A DNA stretch of 64,000 nt from Anabaena sp. WA102 (GCF_001277295.1 NZ_CP011456.1:4654001-4718000); one strand, 5' to 3'. Shown: positions 17,240 to 26,740, counted from the stretch's first letter. Notes: generated from the sequence alone by a model not told the origin. Numbers and translations: made by a program.

Positions 17240-19975
17240 TTATGGCTGTAAATTTAATTCCAAGAAAGTCTTAGAATTTGTATTAATTTCTAAAGTATTT
17301 GGTTGGGCTAGTTTACCATCAATAAGTACATTATAAGTGCTTACATTTAAATCTTCTAAATAGTAAATTCCAGCACTGTTAGTTACTGAAGTAACTCGTT
17401 TTTCTGGATGACTACGAGAAACAAATTCTACACTAACTCCTGTTATCGCTTTCCCTTCTTTATCTATCACTCTTCCCGTCACAACATAAGCTGGAATCAG
17501 AGGTATTAAAACAGTCGTATAACTTCCAGGAGAAACTTTAACTGCATAGGCTGGTTGGATAGCTTTCCAACCAAGGGGAAAACCCGCTGGATCTATATCC
17601 AAACGATAATTACCTGGTGGAAGCTCAAATAATGCCCCTTTGCTGACATTTTTTGGACGAGAGACACCTAGTTTATTCAAAGGTTGATTATTAATTAAGA
17701 ATAGTGATTCTATATCTTCAGTATAAAAATCTTCTCCATGATCATGACGACCATTATTATTTTTATCCAGAAATGGTTGAAGTAAGATTCCCCCTTGAGT
17801 GCGTAACTTTTCTAATTTTGTCTCGTCACCGCTGAAATTCATACTAGGTTGTAATAACAAACTGGTAAATAAATTGAGACTTAAAGAAGAACTATTATTA
17901 CTGACTGCACTATAAGTTAATCTTAATCCTAAACCAGGAACTAGAGTTGTAGAAGCAGATGTGATGATACCATGACCTTGAGAACCATTACCATAGCCAA
18001 ATTCTAAGTCTAATAAACTCCTACCATCTTTACTTTTCCAAGGAGTTCGATAAATCAAATTCAGGCTGCCTAAATAGTTTTTATCATCGGTATCATATTT
18101 TAGGCTAATTGCATTGCCTGTAGAGCCAAAAAGCCGACTGCCAGAAAGATTATAGATTAATTCAGAAGAAATATTTTGGTTATATTTACGAATGCCAATC
18201 AAAAAAGGATCTAAACTAGCATTCAAAGCACCATTAATACCATTTTTATAATCATAGCTCAAACTCAAAAAAACTGGTTGTAAGTTGAAGTTAAACCCGG
18301 TTTCTAAGCGATTATTTGTTCCACTAGAATACAAATTAGAAAATAAACTAACTTTTCGGTTTAAAGCCCAAAATAAATTGGCATTATAAGATTTTTCATC
18401 ACCGCCAAAACCTAAGCTAAAATTATTAGTTCTGTAGCTAATATCTGCGTTAAAACTAATTTTATTACCAGTTAATGCCCCAAGTTTAAAGGTTAGAGGA
18501 GAATTTACTGGTTGATACAATATTTCGCTGTATGGTTGAGTAGAACCATCATAAACTACCCCAGTACCTAAAGTAATTTCATTAGAAAGTCCAAAATAAT
18601 AAGTAGCTCCACCTTGAAAATCACCAAGATTCCCGAAAAAGCTTTGATTTGTGCGATTTCTTTGTGTACCTGCGCTGATAACAAAAGCTGATTTTCCTTT
18701 ATTGATTTGACCTTGTAAATTGCGATAATTTAGAGGAATTTCTTCTGGTTTACCACTCAAATTTCCTCCTGGATAAAGCAGAAGTTTATAATTCTGACTT
18801 TCTGCATTCCCTGTCAAAGAATTACTAGCTGTCACCACATTTTCAAAGCGGTATTTTGCTGAATTATCTACAAGTTGCTCCCCAACTATCAAATTACTAT
18901 TTTGGGTAACTAATTGTACTAAAGTTCCAGGAGCAGCTTTTCCCGTTATGGTTCGTAAAACTTCATTAGTATTAAGTTTGTCTAGAGGATTAACACCTCC
19001 ATAGGAAAAACTAGAATTATTTGCTGGCGTGTAGCCTAAACGTTGAATTATTGTAGTGCCAAAATACTCACCTTGATTGCGATCAAATCGTCCCCAAAAA
19101 GGTGCTTGAGTGCCGATAAGATAGTCTGTATAAGGACTAGGATGAAAATATTGCAGTTCGTTTATTTGCCAGTTGCTGCCTACATTACTATTAATTTGTT
19201 GAATTCTTGAAAATAAGCTTCCCCCAACAACACTTCCTAATGTTTTAAATTCTGAGTTGTAATTTAAATTATTATTACTAAAATTTGTTCCCTGAGTTTG
19301 ACTCAAATTTGTTCGTTGAGAAATACCAGTCAAGCTCAAAAAAGGAGGATTGATTTGAGGTAAGCCTGCTAAGATGACTGGTTGTTCTTTTTCTTGGTAT
19401 TGTTTATCATTAACATTTTTTGTTAACCATGATGGATTGAAAACAAGAGCATATTCTGCTATACTAAATTCAGCAGGAATATTTAAAATATTTTTAATCT
19501 GTTCTACAGAAATAGCTTGACCGATATCAGGGTCATTAACTAATAGACTTGGATCAAACTTGATGATTAAACCAACAGAACGTAATTCTAATTGACCATC
19601 ATCTTTTTTGGTGACGTTGAATTTTAAGGCTTTAATGACATCAGCAAAAGGAACTAGCCAGTTGTTAAAATCAATGGCTTCTTTGCCATTCTCTAAACCC
19701 TTGACTGTGGTGGAAGGAATTACATTATTCCCACCGACATTAATTCCCAGCGGGAGAATCGTAAATTTTCCTGATAATGGTATTTTACTAGCAGCAGGAG
19801 CTTGATTAGGTTCTAAAACAGTAGAATTGTCAGTTAAATATAGATTGTTAAAGTCCTGAGCATTCACTGGTGAGTACCTGATGAAAATTGTCATCACCCC
19901 ACCGATCATACTAGAGTTTGCTACAATTAAGCTTACCGATTTAAGCCCTGCACAGTTGATAGGTAGAAATTTCAT
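17240..19975 (-). CDS. Chaperone-usher type outer-membrane usher-like protein
   Basis: A 911-residue protein rich in alternating beta strands. The N-terminal 180 residues hold a periplasmic domain. Middle segments such as VISAGTQRNRTNQSFFGN, GGATYYFGLSNEITLGTGVV and NRKVSLFSNLYSSGTNNRLE resemble a large beta barrel. A plug-like domain (GKAAPGTLVQLVTQNSNLIV, about 340-360) interrupts the barrel. The C-terminus has a carboxypeptidase-regulatory-like fold (VTGRVIDKEGKAITGVSVEF, about 825-844). The start ATG overlaps the chaperone-fragment stop (ATGA), as is usual for chaperone-usher operons. The assignment rests on context and fold pattern, not on a family match I can verify. Confidence 0.65.
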   Translation of the reverse strand: MKFLPINCAGLKSVSLIVANSSMIGGVMTIFIRYSPVNAQDFNNLYLTDNSTVLEPNQAPAASKIPLSGKFTILPLGINVGGNNVIPSTTVKGLENGKEAIDFNNWLVPFADVIKALKFNVTKKDDGQLELRSVGLIIKFDPSLLVNDPDIGQAISVEQIKNILNIPAEFSIAEYALVFNPSWLTKNVNDKQYQEKEQPVILAGLPQINPPFLSLTGISQRTNLSQTQGTNFSNNNLNYNSEFKTLGSVVGGSLFSRIQQINSNVGSNWQINELQYFHPSPYTDYLIGTQAPFWGRFDRNQGEYFGTTIIQRLGYTPANNSSFSYGGVNPLDKLNTNEVLRTITGKAAPGTLVQLVTQNSNLIVGEQLVDNSAKYRFENVVTASNSLTGNAESQNYKLLLYPGGNLSGKPEEIPLNYRNLQGQINKGKSAFVISAGTQRNRTNQSFFGNLGDFQGGATYYFGLSNEITLGTGVVYDGSTQPYSEILYQPVNSPLTFKLGALTGNKISFNADISYRTNNFSLGFGGDEKSYNANLFWALNRKVSLFSNLYSSGTNNRLETGFNFNLQPVFLSLSYDYKNGINGALNASLDPFLIGIRKYNQNISSELIYNLSGSRLFGSTGNAISLKYDTDDKNYLGSLNLIYRTPWKSKDGRSLLDLEFGYGNGSQGHGIITSASTTLVPGLGLRLTYSAVSNNSSSLSLNLFTSLLLQPSMNFSGDETKLEKLRTQGGILLQPFLDKNNNGRHDHGEDFYTEDIESLFLINNQPLNKLGVSRPKNVSKGALFELPPGNYRLDIDPAGFPLGWKAIQPAYAVKVSPGSYTTVLIPLIPAYVVTGRVIDKEGKAITGVSVEFVSRSHPEKRVTSVTNSAGIYYLEDLNVSTYNVLIDGKLAQPNTLEINTNSKTFLELNLQP

Positions 19976-20470
19976 CTTGATGGAATAGTCACTGGTAAAC
20001 TAAAAGGTACTTTTGTAGGATTTCGAGGATCTCCCCAAAACAATTCTCCTTTAAGCTGATAATTTCCTGCTGGAATTAACGTTTTTGTTTGGTCTTTTTC
20101 AATAGTGATGGGAACATTTCTTGTTCCTTCTGCAATAATAGTAATCTTAGAAATTTGCCCTTGAAATCCTGGTTTTCCGGCTTGTTTTAATTCCCATCTA
20201 CCTTGAGAACGAATAGTCACGTTTCCTTCATTTTTAACTAACAAATAGAGTTCTTTATTTTTGTAGGGTGATAAATCATTGGGACTATAGGAATCCTGTT
20301 TGATTCCTGAATGTTCAAGAATCAAATAGGAGTGCTATAGATTCTAAAAGTAACAGCTCAATAATCCGGGGTAAATCCTTCCATTTATTAGGGTAATAAA
20401 ACCTGTAGCTGTTCCTTGTTTTGTTTGTGTGGAGATAACTAGGGAAGATACATTTACTTGAGCATTTGCC
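19972..20470 (-). pseudogene. Decayed periplasmic chaperone, copy 2
   Basis: The 3' part (19972-20260) is nearly identical to the end of the intact chaperone at 21308-22114, and still ends in TIPSR with an ATGA overlap to the usher start. Upstream the homology is broken: about 230 bp of the middle is missing, a 56-bp palindromic element sits at 20285-20340, and only parts of the N-terminal coding sequence survive, for example the stretch coding the signal-peptide end and ILVFTQTKQGTA-like region (about 20375-20470). A 117-codon open frame spans the surviving 3' part but it starts in the palindrome and lacks a signal peptide. Confidence 0.8.
20285..20340. mobile_element. 56-bp palindromic insertion (CTATAG ends)
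   Basis: CTATAGGAATCCTGTTTGAT and ATCAAATAGGAGTGCTATAG form a long near-perfect inverted repeat with a short loop. It interrupts the homology between the decayed and intact chaperone genes, so it is an insertion. Confidence 0.75.
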
Positions 20471-20473
20471 GGT

Positions 20474-21037
20474 TTATGAAGGTGCCAAGGTAATAACAAC
20501 AACAGCAGTATAATTCCCATCTAACAATTCTTGTCCAGTAGTGGTTGGGTTCCAAGTAGACTTAACTGTAATGGTAATGTCACCTGCGGTACTTGGATTC
20601 CAACCAATGGCACCGAAAGTTAAACTGTTCGATGATGCTGGCAATACTGAAAATATAGCAGTATTTGCAGTATTACTGGAAAGTGTAGTAGTATGCACCC
20701 CTTGAAGAAGAGTTGCTTGGGTTGGCGCAGGAGGTCGGGTTACGGTGACATCTGCTGTTATATCAAGTTGATCTAGGTTGCAGTTAAATGAGGCTTGGTC
20801 ACTTTTCTCCAGCTTTGAAACACCACCAGAGCCTGTATAGAGAGTTTTAGTGTAGGCGTTTGTAATGCTAGTGAAATTTGTAGTAACGGCACAGGATGGA
20901 TCTACATTCCCACCAAAACCGACAGGGTCAGCATTAGCTTTACCGGCAAAGATAGAACTAGTGGACGCAATTACACCACCTGTTAATAAAGAAGCAATAG
21001 CAGCGGCTTTTAACACTTTCTTAAATGTTTCTTTCAT
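20474..21037 (-). CDS. Pilin-like secreted subunit, copy 2
   Basis: The 187-residue protein has a signal peptide (MKETFKKVLKAAAIASLLTG, cut likely after GKANA). Two cysteines (about residues 49 and 84, in DPSCAV and SFNCN) are placed like the disulphide of fimbrial subunits. The C-terminal strand GNYTAVVVITLAPS fits the last strand of donor-strand pilins. It is a clear paralog of the gene at 22878, including the promoter region. It is the first gene of the second half of the duplicated locus, upstream of the chaperone remnant and the usher. It is probably the structural subunit; the family name is uncertain. Confidence 0.7.
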   Translation of the reverse strand: MKETFKKVLKAAAIASLLTGGVIASTSSIFAGKANADPVGFGGNVDPSCAVTTNFTSITNAYTKTLYTGSGGVSKLEKSDQASFNCNLDQLDITADVTVTRPPAPTQATLLQGVHTTTLSSNTANTAIFSVLPASSNSLTFGAIGWNPSTAGDITITVKSTWNPTTTGQELLDGNYTAVVVITLAPS

Positions 21038-21239
21038 TTCCTTTCCTGTTTTGTTTCATAGAACTTACAAAAAGTCTTGATTTGTTCGCATGACTACTAA
21101 TATGCAATTATACATTCACCGAATATACTTATGATAATACGCCAAAAGTTACCCGATCCCTCAAAATCAAAAAGTTTTCTTTTAAAAAAATTATTTAAAA
21201 ACTTAAATCAATAACTTTAAGTTATGAATCAGCCCATAT

Positions 21240-21310
21240 TAACACCTTCATAGGAAAAACTAGAATTATTTGTTGGCGTGTAGCCTAAACGTTGAATTGT
21301 AGAAGTTTCA
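21240..21310 (-). pseudogene. Usher gene remnant after chaperone copy 1
   Basis: Directly after the intact chaperone, the start of a usher gene is present with the same ATGA overlap (coding MKLLQF), but within a few codons it jumps to sequence matching an internal usher segment at about 18988-19040 (containing AACGTTGAATT). The rest of this usher copy is deleted. It proves that a second usher gene once stood here. Confidence 0.75.
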
Positions 21311-22114
21311 TCTTGATGGAATAGTCACTGGTAAACTAAAAGGTACTTTTGTAGGATTTCGAGGATCTCCCCAAACCAATTCTCCTGTAAGCTGATAATT
21401 TCCTGCTGGAATTAACGTTTTTGTTTGGTCTTTTTCAATAGTGATGGGAACATTTCTTGTTCCTTCTGCAATAATAGTAATCTTAGAAATTTCCCCTTGA
21501 AATCCTAGTTGTCCGGCTTGTTTTAATTCCCATCTACCTTCAGAACGAATAGTCACGTTTCCTTCATTTTTAACTAACAAATAGAGTTCTTCCTTTTTGA
21601 TATCATAGTTAGTTTCCTTGGGAATTAAACTTTCTCGAATCTCACCATGACTAACATAAACCACTGTTCCCAGTCTATTATTTACAGTCAAACCACTGGT
21701 ATTTTTTGGCTTAAAAGGTTGAGAAAAAATGACGGCTCGATATTCCCCTGATTTCATACTGGGTAAGAGACGAGCTAATAATCTAACTCTACGGGTTTGT
21801 TTTGGCTCTAAAACTATTTCTGAAGGAGAAAAAATGAGATAGGGTGATAAATCATTGGGACTAGATTCTAAAACTTGGAAACCATTGGAATTATACGTAA
21901 ACGGTAAAGCATATAAATTCATTTTTACTGCTTCATTTCCTCCATTTATTAGGGTAATAAAGCCTGTAGCTGTTCCTTGTTTTGTTTGTGTGAAGATAAC
22001 TAGGGGAGATACATTTACTTGAGCATTTGCTGGTTTATGGAATAGTAATGATCCACAAAACCCCATACTTGTTATTGCAACAATACTTTTTTTAATAAAT
22101 CTTGATTTCAGCAT
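21308..22114 (-). CDS. Periplasmic PapD-like chaperone, copy 1
   Basis: A 268-residue protein with a signal peptide ending near FHKPANA (residue 31). The first Ig-like domain is of PapD type: VNVSPLVIFTQTKQGTATGF (33-52), then SPSEIVLEPKQTRRVRLLAR (about 96-115) and SGEYRAVIFSQPF (about 122-134), the equivalent of the conserved G-x-Y-R strand. A second beta domain follows and ends in VPFSLPVTIPSR. Such chaperones hold pilin subunits in the periplasm by donor-strand complementation and hand them to the usher. It sits 21 bp downstream of the small secreted protein at 22136 and upstream of a usher remnant. Confidence 0.78.
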   Translation of the reverse strand: MLKSRFIKKSIVAITSMGFCGSLLFHKPANAQVNVSPLVIFTQTKQGTATGFITLINGGNEAVKMNLYALPFTYNSNGFQVLESSPNDLSPYLIFSPSEIVLEPKQTRRVRLLARLLPSMKSGEYRAVIFSQPFKPKNTSGLTVNNRLGTVVYVSHGEIRESLIPKETNYDIKKEELYLLVKNEGNVTIRSEGRWELKQAGQLGFQGEISKITIIAEGTRNVPITIEKDQTKTLIPAGNYQLTGELVWGDPRNPTKVPFSLPVTIPSR

Positions 22115-22135
22115 TATTTACTCCTTCGTAAAAAT

Positions 22136-22585
22136 TCAAGGTGAAGTGATATTGATCATGAGTTCATAAGTATAAAAGCCAGCAAAAAATTTCTGTGGTC
22201 TTTGGATTTGAATACTTACTGCCATAGGAGTGGTACTTGAACCGGAAAAGGTATCAGTTGTACTAGAATTTTGATGAATGGTCTTACTACTACTGTTATT
22301 TGTATAGGTTAATTGTGCGGTTCTACTTGTACCAGCAGGATCTATTTTCTCAGTAGTTGCCTGTTGATTTAAAGTTGGTTCAGATAGGGTGATAGTAACA
22401 TCAATATTAGAAACAGTATTATCAACTACAAAACTACACTGGGCAGGTTGTGTAGTAGCAAGATTATATTGATTGGTTAATGTTAAGCTACCTTGAGTAG
22501 GGCAGGTTAGACTTAATTGTGCTAATACTTGAGTAGGATTGAGAATAGTTATAATCGTTAAAGCTACTAAAATTAGTTTTTTCAT
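22136..22585 (-). CDS. Small secreted pilin-like protein
   Basis: The 149-residue protein has a signal peptide (MKKLILVALTIITILNPTQV, cut near LA-Q). Two cysteines (TCPTQG and QCSFVV) and a beta-rich Ser/Thr body follow. The C-terminus GFYTYELMINITSP resembles the terminal strand of fimbrial subunits. It lies just upstream of the intact chaperone, on the same strand, and is absent from the second half of the duplicated locus. A minor or tip subunit is a reasonable guess, not proven. Confidence 0.6.
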   Translation of the reverse strand: MKKLILVALTIITILNPTQVLAQLSLTCPTQGSLTLTNQYNLATTQPAQCSFVVDNTVSNIDVTITLSEPTLNQQATTEKIDPAGTSRTAQLTYTNNSSSKTIHQNSSTTDTFSGSSTTPMAVSIQIQRPQKFFAGFYTYELMINITSP

Positions 22586-22710
22586 GGATCTTTTTTCTAG
22601 TCATTTACGACAGCAAGCAGCACGATTATAGGACTTAAGCAATAAAGTGATTAAATTTAAGCCAAGAATAATCACCTACCCGATAGGGTAAGTGATGAGG
22701 TGAATACTAT

Positions 22711-22832
22711 TTATACTCAACAGGGCTTAATTATTTGACTCTGCGGGCAGGAGTTTAGCATTGCTAAACTCCTACAAATCTAGGTTTTTCGTGATTTTAC
22801 AAAAGTCTATGTCCCAACCGTTTTGAGTATAA
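22711..22832. mobile_element. MITE family A, copy 2
   Basis: 122 bp with ends TTATACTCAACAGGG and AACCGTTTTGAGTATAA and an internal GTTTAGCATTGCTAAAC hairpin. It is homologous end to end with the element at 8814-8935. It separates the first pilin-like gene from the rest of its operon. Confidence 0.8.
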
Positions 22833-22877
22833 GCTAAAAAATCAAAGAGCGGTAAAATTAGGGAGTTTTTGCCTGTA

Positions 22878-23453
22878 CTAGTTAGGTGTGACGGTAACAA
22901 TAGCAACAGCAGTATAAGTCCCATCTAACAATTCTTGTCCACCAGTGGCTGGGTTCCAAGTAGACCTAACTGTAATCCCAATGTTACCTTGGGCGTTTGT
23001 TTTCCAATTTGTGGGAGCTACAGTAGTAGAACCAGTTCCAGTTGCATTAGCATTTGCAGGATCACTGGAAAGTGTAGTAGTATGCACCCCTGCAAGAGAA
23101 GTTGCGTTGCTTGGCGCAGTAGGTGGGGTTGCGGTTACAACTGCTGATACGTTAACTGTATCACTGTTGCAGTTAAATGAGGCCGTGTCACTTGTCTCCA
23201 GCTTCTGAACACCACCAGTGCCAGAGCCTGCATAGCCAGTTGCAGTGTAGGCGTTGGATGTACTGCTAGTGAAACCAGTAGCAACGGCACAGGATGGATC
23301 TATAGTCCCAGTAAAACCAGTAGTAGACTCAGCTGTGGTAGTGGCAGCATTAGCTTTATCAGCAAAGATAGAAACGGTGGAAGCAATTACACTACCCGTT
23401 AATAAAGAAGCAATAGCAGCGGCTTTTAACACTTTCTTAGATGTTTCTTTCAT
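22878..23453 (-). CDS. Pilin-like secreted subunit, copy 1
   Basis: The 191-residue protein starts at ATG 23453 (MKETSKKVLKAAAIASLLTG), which aligns with the start of the paralog at 21037 and has AGGAAAG upstream; an in-frame Met seven codons earlier is less likely. Signal peptide cleavage is expected after DKANA. The pair of cysteines (DPSCAV, SFNCNS) and the closing strand GTYTAVAIVTVTPN match the other copy. The bodies diverge more than the ends, as expected for exposed pilin loops. The upstream region shares blocks with that of copy 2 (TTATTTAAAAACTTAAATCA), and contains an extra GCTATGCAATG triplicate at about 23505-23542. Confidence 0.7.
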   Translation of the reverse strand: MKETSKKVLKAAAIASLLTGSVIASTVSIFADKANAATTTAESTTGFTGTIDPSCAVATGFTSSTSNAYTATGYAGSGTGGVQKLETSDTASFNCNSDTVNVSAVVTATPPTAPSNATSLAGVHTTTLSSDPANANATGTGSTTVAPTNWKTNAQGNIGITVRSTWNPATGGQELLDGTYTAVAIVTVTPN

Positions 23454-23781
23454 TTTCTTTCCTATTTCGTTCAATTAGTGGTCTTGATTAGTTCGAGTTA
23501 GCATTGCTATGCAATGGTGCTATGCAATGGTGCTATGCAATGGTAAATTTACTCAACATAAGTATGTTACCACGCTAAAAGTTACGCTATCCATCAACAT
23601 CAAAAAGATTCATTTTAAAAAAACTTATTTAAAAACTTAAATCAATAACTTTACTTTATAAATAAGCCCAGTCAAAAACTAAATTCTCAGAAATCCTTAG
23701 CTGCTTATACTGAGAGAGCTTTTTTACAACTTGTCCGACTTTTCAAACACCCTCTGAGCCTGAGAAAAACCAAAATGTGTA

Positions 23782-23952
23782 AGAGGATGTTTGAAAAGTG
23801 GTATTCCGTAATTTTCATCACATTGCTACCCCCCTTTCCCCTTGTAAAGGGGGGAAACAATAAAAATCCAGTTCCCTCCCCTTGACAAGGGGAGGGTTAG
23901 GGTGGGGTAAAAAATATTTGATACATCAACCATAACTTTTCAAACACCCTCT
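23782..23952. mobile_element. MITE family E, copy 1
   Basis: Ends AGAGGATGTTTGAAAAGT and ACTTTTCAAACACCCTCT bracket 171 bp with a C-rich/G-rich inverted interior (CCCCTTTCCCC and CCCTCCCCTTGAC). A lone end copy lies at 23738-23757. A full copy is at 33268-33432 and a further end at about 63549. Confidence 0.8.
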
Positions 23953-24022
23953 AAGTTGAGATCTTAAATTTTGGGCTGTAAATCCCAAAAATCATCCAAA
24001 TCACAAAAATCATAGTTATCCC

Positions 24023-25696
24023 TTGCCTGATATAAATATTCCTAACCAATTTGATGTTTTAGTAGTCGGTGCCGGTGCAGCAGGACTATATACAGCCCTA
24101 TGTCTACCCGCATCCTTACGAGTCGGCTTAATTACTAAAGAAACAGTTTCCCTATCCGCCAGTGATTGGGCGCAAGGTGGCATAGCCGCAGCCGTAGCCC
24201 CAGAAGATTCGCCACAACTGCATATTGAAGACACATTAAAAGCAGGTGCTGGTTTATGCGACATCGCCGCTGTCAAATTCCTCGCCGAACAAGCCCCCAG
24301 TTGTATTCAATCCCTGGTTAACTTAGGCGTAGCCTTTGATCGTCATGACAGTAACTTAGCTTTAACCCTAGAAGCAGCCCATTCTCGTCCTCGCGTGCTT
24401 CATGCAGCCGACACCACCGGCAGGGAAGTTACCACCACCCTTACAGATCAAGTCCTACGTCGTCAAAATATCAAAGTAATTCAGCAAGCTTTAGCTCTGA
24501 GTTTATGGATAGAACCCCAAACCGGTCAATGTTTGGGAACTAGCCTATTTTATCAAGGGAAAATTACCTGGATTAGAGCCGGGGCTGTGATTTTAGCTAC
24601 AGGTGGCGGTGGTCAAGTATTTGCCCAAACTACTAACCCAGCGGTAAGTACAGGTGATGGTGTGGCCATTGCTTGGCGGGCAGGGGCAATTCTCCGTGAT
24701 TTAGAATTTGTCCAATTTCATCCCACAGCCCTCAGCAAACCAGGACGTTTTCTCATTAGTGAAGCTGTGCGTGGAGAAGGGGCGCATTTGGTGGATGACA
24801 CCGGGCGACGTTTTGCCTTTGATTACCACCCAGCAGGGGAACTAGCACCCCGTGATGTGGTCAGTCGAGCGATTTTCAGTCATTTACAAAAAACGGCTGC
24901 TGATATGGCTACAGCCAATGTTTGGTTAGATATGCGTCCCATTCCCGCCGACAAAATTCGCCACCGTTTCCCGAATATCATTAATGTTTGTCAACATTGG
25001 GGCATTGATGTCTTTACTCAACCCATTCCTGTGTCTCCCGCTGCCCATTATTGGATGGGTGGTGTGAGTACAGATGTGATTAATTCCACCAATATTCCCG
25101 GTTTATATGCCATTGGGGAAACTGCCAGTACGGGAGTACATGGTGCTAATCGCCTAGCCAGTAATTCGTTATTGGAATGTATTGTTTTTGGGGCGCAAAT
25201 GGCTAATGTTGACTATGAAAAATTGCAACTGGGAAAACAGGAATCTACTAATATTATTGAAACTGAAAGTTTGGAAATTAACCCATCTTTAATCGAGTGG
25301 GAAAATCAACAAAGACAACTGGCAGAAATTCGGAAAAACTTACCCCGTGTAGTTTGGCAAAGTGCAGGTATTTGTCGAGAACAATCAAGTTTAGAAACTG
25401 CCATTTCTCAAGTTGCATCTTGGCAAGAAGACTTTACTAATTTACCTTTAAGTCAATTATTATTGAGTTTAAAACCAACACAATCAGTTAATTTTCAACA
25501 ACCACAAATTGAAAAGGAATTGCGGCTTTGGGCGGAAACTCGTAATTTATTAGATGTGGCGGAATTAATTCTCAAAAGTGCTGTTTTTAGAACCGAAAGC
25601 CGGGGTGGACATTACCGTTTAGATTATCCCGAAACTGATCCTAATTGGCAAGTGCATACTCTTGTCCAAAATCAGCAATGGGTAATGGGTAAATAA
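24023..25696 (+). CDS. nadB: L-aspartate oxidase NadB, copy 2
   Basis: A 557-residue protein, almost identical to copy 1 from MPDINIPNQFD onward, with the same FAD motif (VVGAGAAGLYTAL) and catalytic-region motifs intact. Differences are scattered single substitutions, mostly silent at DNA level, so both copies appear under purifying selection. The TTG start and the upstream leader are shared. The extreme C-termini differ (WVMGK here, WWIGNR in copy 1). It is followed by a strong hairpin shared with the convergent VKOR gene. Confidence 0.93.
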   Translation: MPDINIPNQFDVLVVGAGAAGLYTALCLPASLRVGLITKETVSLSASDWAQGGIAAAVAPEDSPQLHIEDTLKAGAGLCDIAAVKFLAEQAPSCIQSLVNLGVAFDRHDSNLALTLEAAHSRPRVLHAADTTGREVTTTLTDQVLRRQNIKVIQQALALSLWIEPQTGQCLGTSLFYQGKITWIRAGAVILATGGGGQVFAQTTNPAVSTGDGVAIAWRAGAILRDLEFVQFHPTALSKPGRFLISEAVRGEGAHLVDDTGRRFAFDYHPAGELAPRDVVSRAIFSHLQKTAADMATANVWLDMRPIPADKIRHRFPNIINVCQHWGIDVFTQPIPVSPAAHYWMGGVSTDVINSTNIPGLYAIGETASTGVHGANRLASNSLLECIVFGAQMANVDYEKLQLGKQESTNIIETESLEINPSLIEWENQQRQLAEIRKNLPRVVWQSAGICREQSSLETAISQVASWQEDFTNLPLSQLLLSLKPTQSVNFQQPQIEKELRLWAETRNLLDVAELILKSAVFRTESRGGHYRLDYPETDPNWQVHTLVQNQQWVMGK

Positions 25697-25707
25697 CAAC
25701 AGAACTA

Positions 25708-25738
25708 GATCCCCGACTTCTTAGAGAAGTCGGGGATC
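25708..25738. terminator. Bidirectional hairpin terminator
   Basis: GATCCCCGACTTCT and AGAAGTCGGGGATC form a perfect 14-bp stem with a 3-base loop. It lies between the converging nadB copy 2 and VKOR genes. The same kind of palindrome is a common dispersed repeat in cyanobacteria. Confidence 0.7.
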
Positions 25739-25750
25739 TTATGAACAACT

Positions 25751-26740
25751 TTAACGAAAATATTTAAAGTTTTTCGGACCTGTGTAACCAGTTATTTTTC
25801 CTAGTTCCTCTAAAGTCTGGACTCCGCTATAACTTTTACCATTAATAATCCAAGTCGGGAAACCTTCGATTTTTGCAGCTTTACATAATTCTGGTTTACC
25901 ATTGGGACTATCGCCAGCGCACTCTACCTTAGAATTATCATTAATGATTTGATAAGCCTCTTTACCAAAAAGTAGCTTTTGTTCGTGACAGTGTGGACAC
26001 CAATAGGCTACATATTCCTTAGCACCAGATTTGACAAGATGTTGGGCTAGGGCTATTTCGGCTGCACCAGATTTAGTGGTAATTTCCCAGCCAAATTGAG
26101 GATTTGGTTGTTCTTTAGGAGTAAAGGTAATTGCTGTTGGTTTGCCATCAGTTGATTCAGTAATGTTACCTGATGGATTTACTTGAGAATAAACTCCTAA
26201 AGTCCCAATTAGCGTCACCATTGCCACAATCACAGCCGTAAATAAAAGTTGTCCGATGTCTTCCCAATCTCTACCCATGACGGTTAACACTAACATAGTT
26301 AATGCAAACAAGGCAGATGCAATACAGTACAGACAAACAGCTTGGAGTTGAAATGCCAGGACATACATTAAGTATCCACTGAAAACTGACATAGCGATCG
26401 CTCCCACAAACAGCAACCACCAAGTCAAATTTTCTAGTTGTTTCTGACTTTTGTGATTTTCCCCTGCGTTCAATGCTAAGGGAGCTAAAGCCAATATCAA
26501 CATCCCCATGTATGCCAATAAACCAAATACAGGTAATGGTTGACCTAAAACCGTAGCCCAAGGACTAGAAAGGACATCCACACAACCTTTAACATTTTCT
26601 GGGGTAGTACAAACCGGAGTGCTACCGGTCAGCTTTTCATAGGTGAGATAACCTGTATTTAGGATACCAAAACCAGCAATAGTTGCGATCGCCGGACGCG
26701 ACCATTTATGAATCCAAGGAGTAGAACGACGACGAATCAT
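25751..26740 (-). CDS. Vitamin K epoxide reductase-thioredoxin fusion (VKOR)
   Basis: A 329-residue membrane protein. The VKOR domain has five hydrophobic spans with the loop cysteines CTTPENVKGC (about 46-55) and the active CLYCIAS motif (about residues 138-144). A C-terminal thioredoxin-like domain follows with the redox motif YWCPHCHEQKLLFG (about 242-255). The fusion makes disulphides in periplasmic or lumenal proteins, with quinone as electron acceptor. I set the start at ATG 26740 (MIRRRSTPW); the frame stays open for 26 codons upstream but that part is translated heptamer repeat (LPITNYPLPITN). Confidence 0.9.
   Translation of the reverse strand: MIRRRSTPWIHKWSRPAIATIAGFGILNTGYLTYEKLTGSTPVCTTPENVKGCVDVLSSPWATVLGQPLPVFGLLAYMGMLILALAPLALNAGENHKSQKQLENLTWWLLFVGAIAMSVFSGYLMYVLAFQLQAVCLYCIASALFALTMLVLTVMGRDWEDIGQLLFTAVIVAMVTLIGTLGVYSQVNPSGNITESTDGKPTAITFTPKEQPNPQFGWEITTKSGAAEIALAQHLVKSGAKEYVAYWCPHCHEQKLLFGKEAYQIINDNSKVECAGDSPNGKPELCKAAKIEGFPTWIINGKSYSGVQTLEELGKITGYTGPKNFKYFR

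Noticed and set aside
22935..23478. Plus-strand frames opposite the pilin-like gene
   Set aside because: The opposite strand encodes a protein with signal peptide, paired cysteines and a paralog; these are shadows of a low-complexity coding region.
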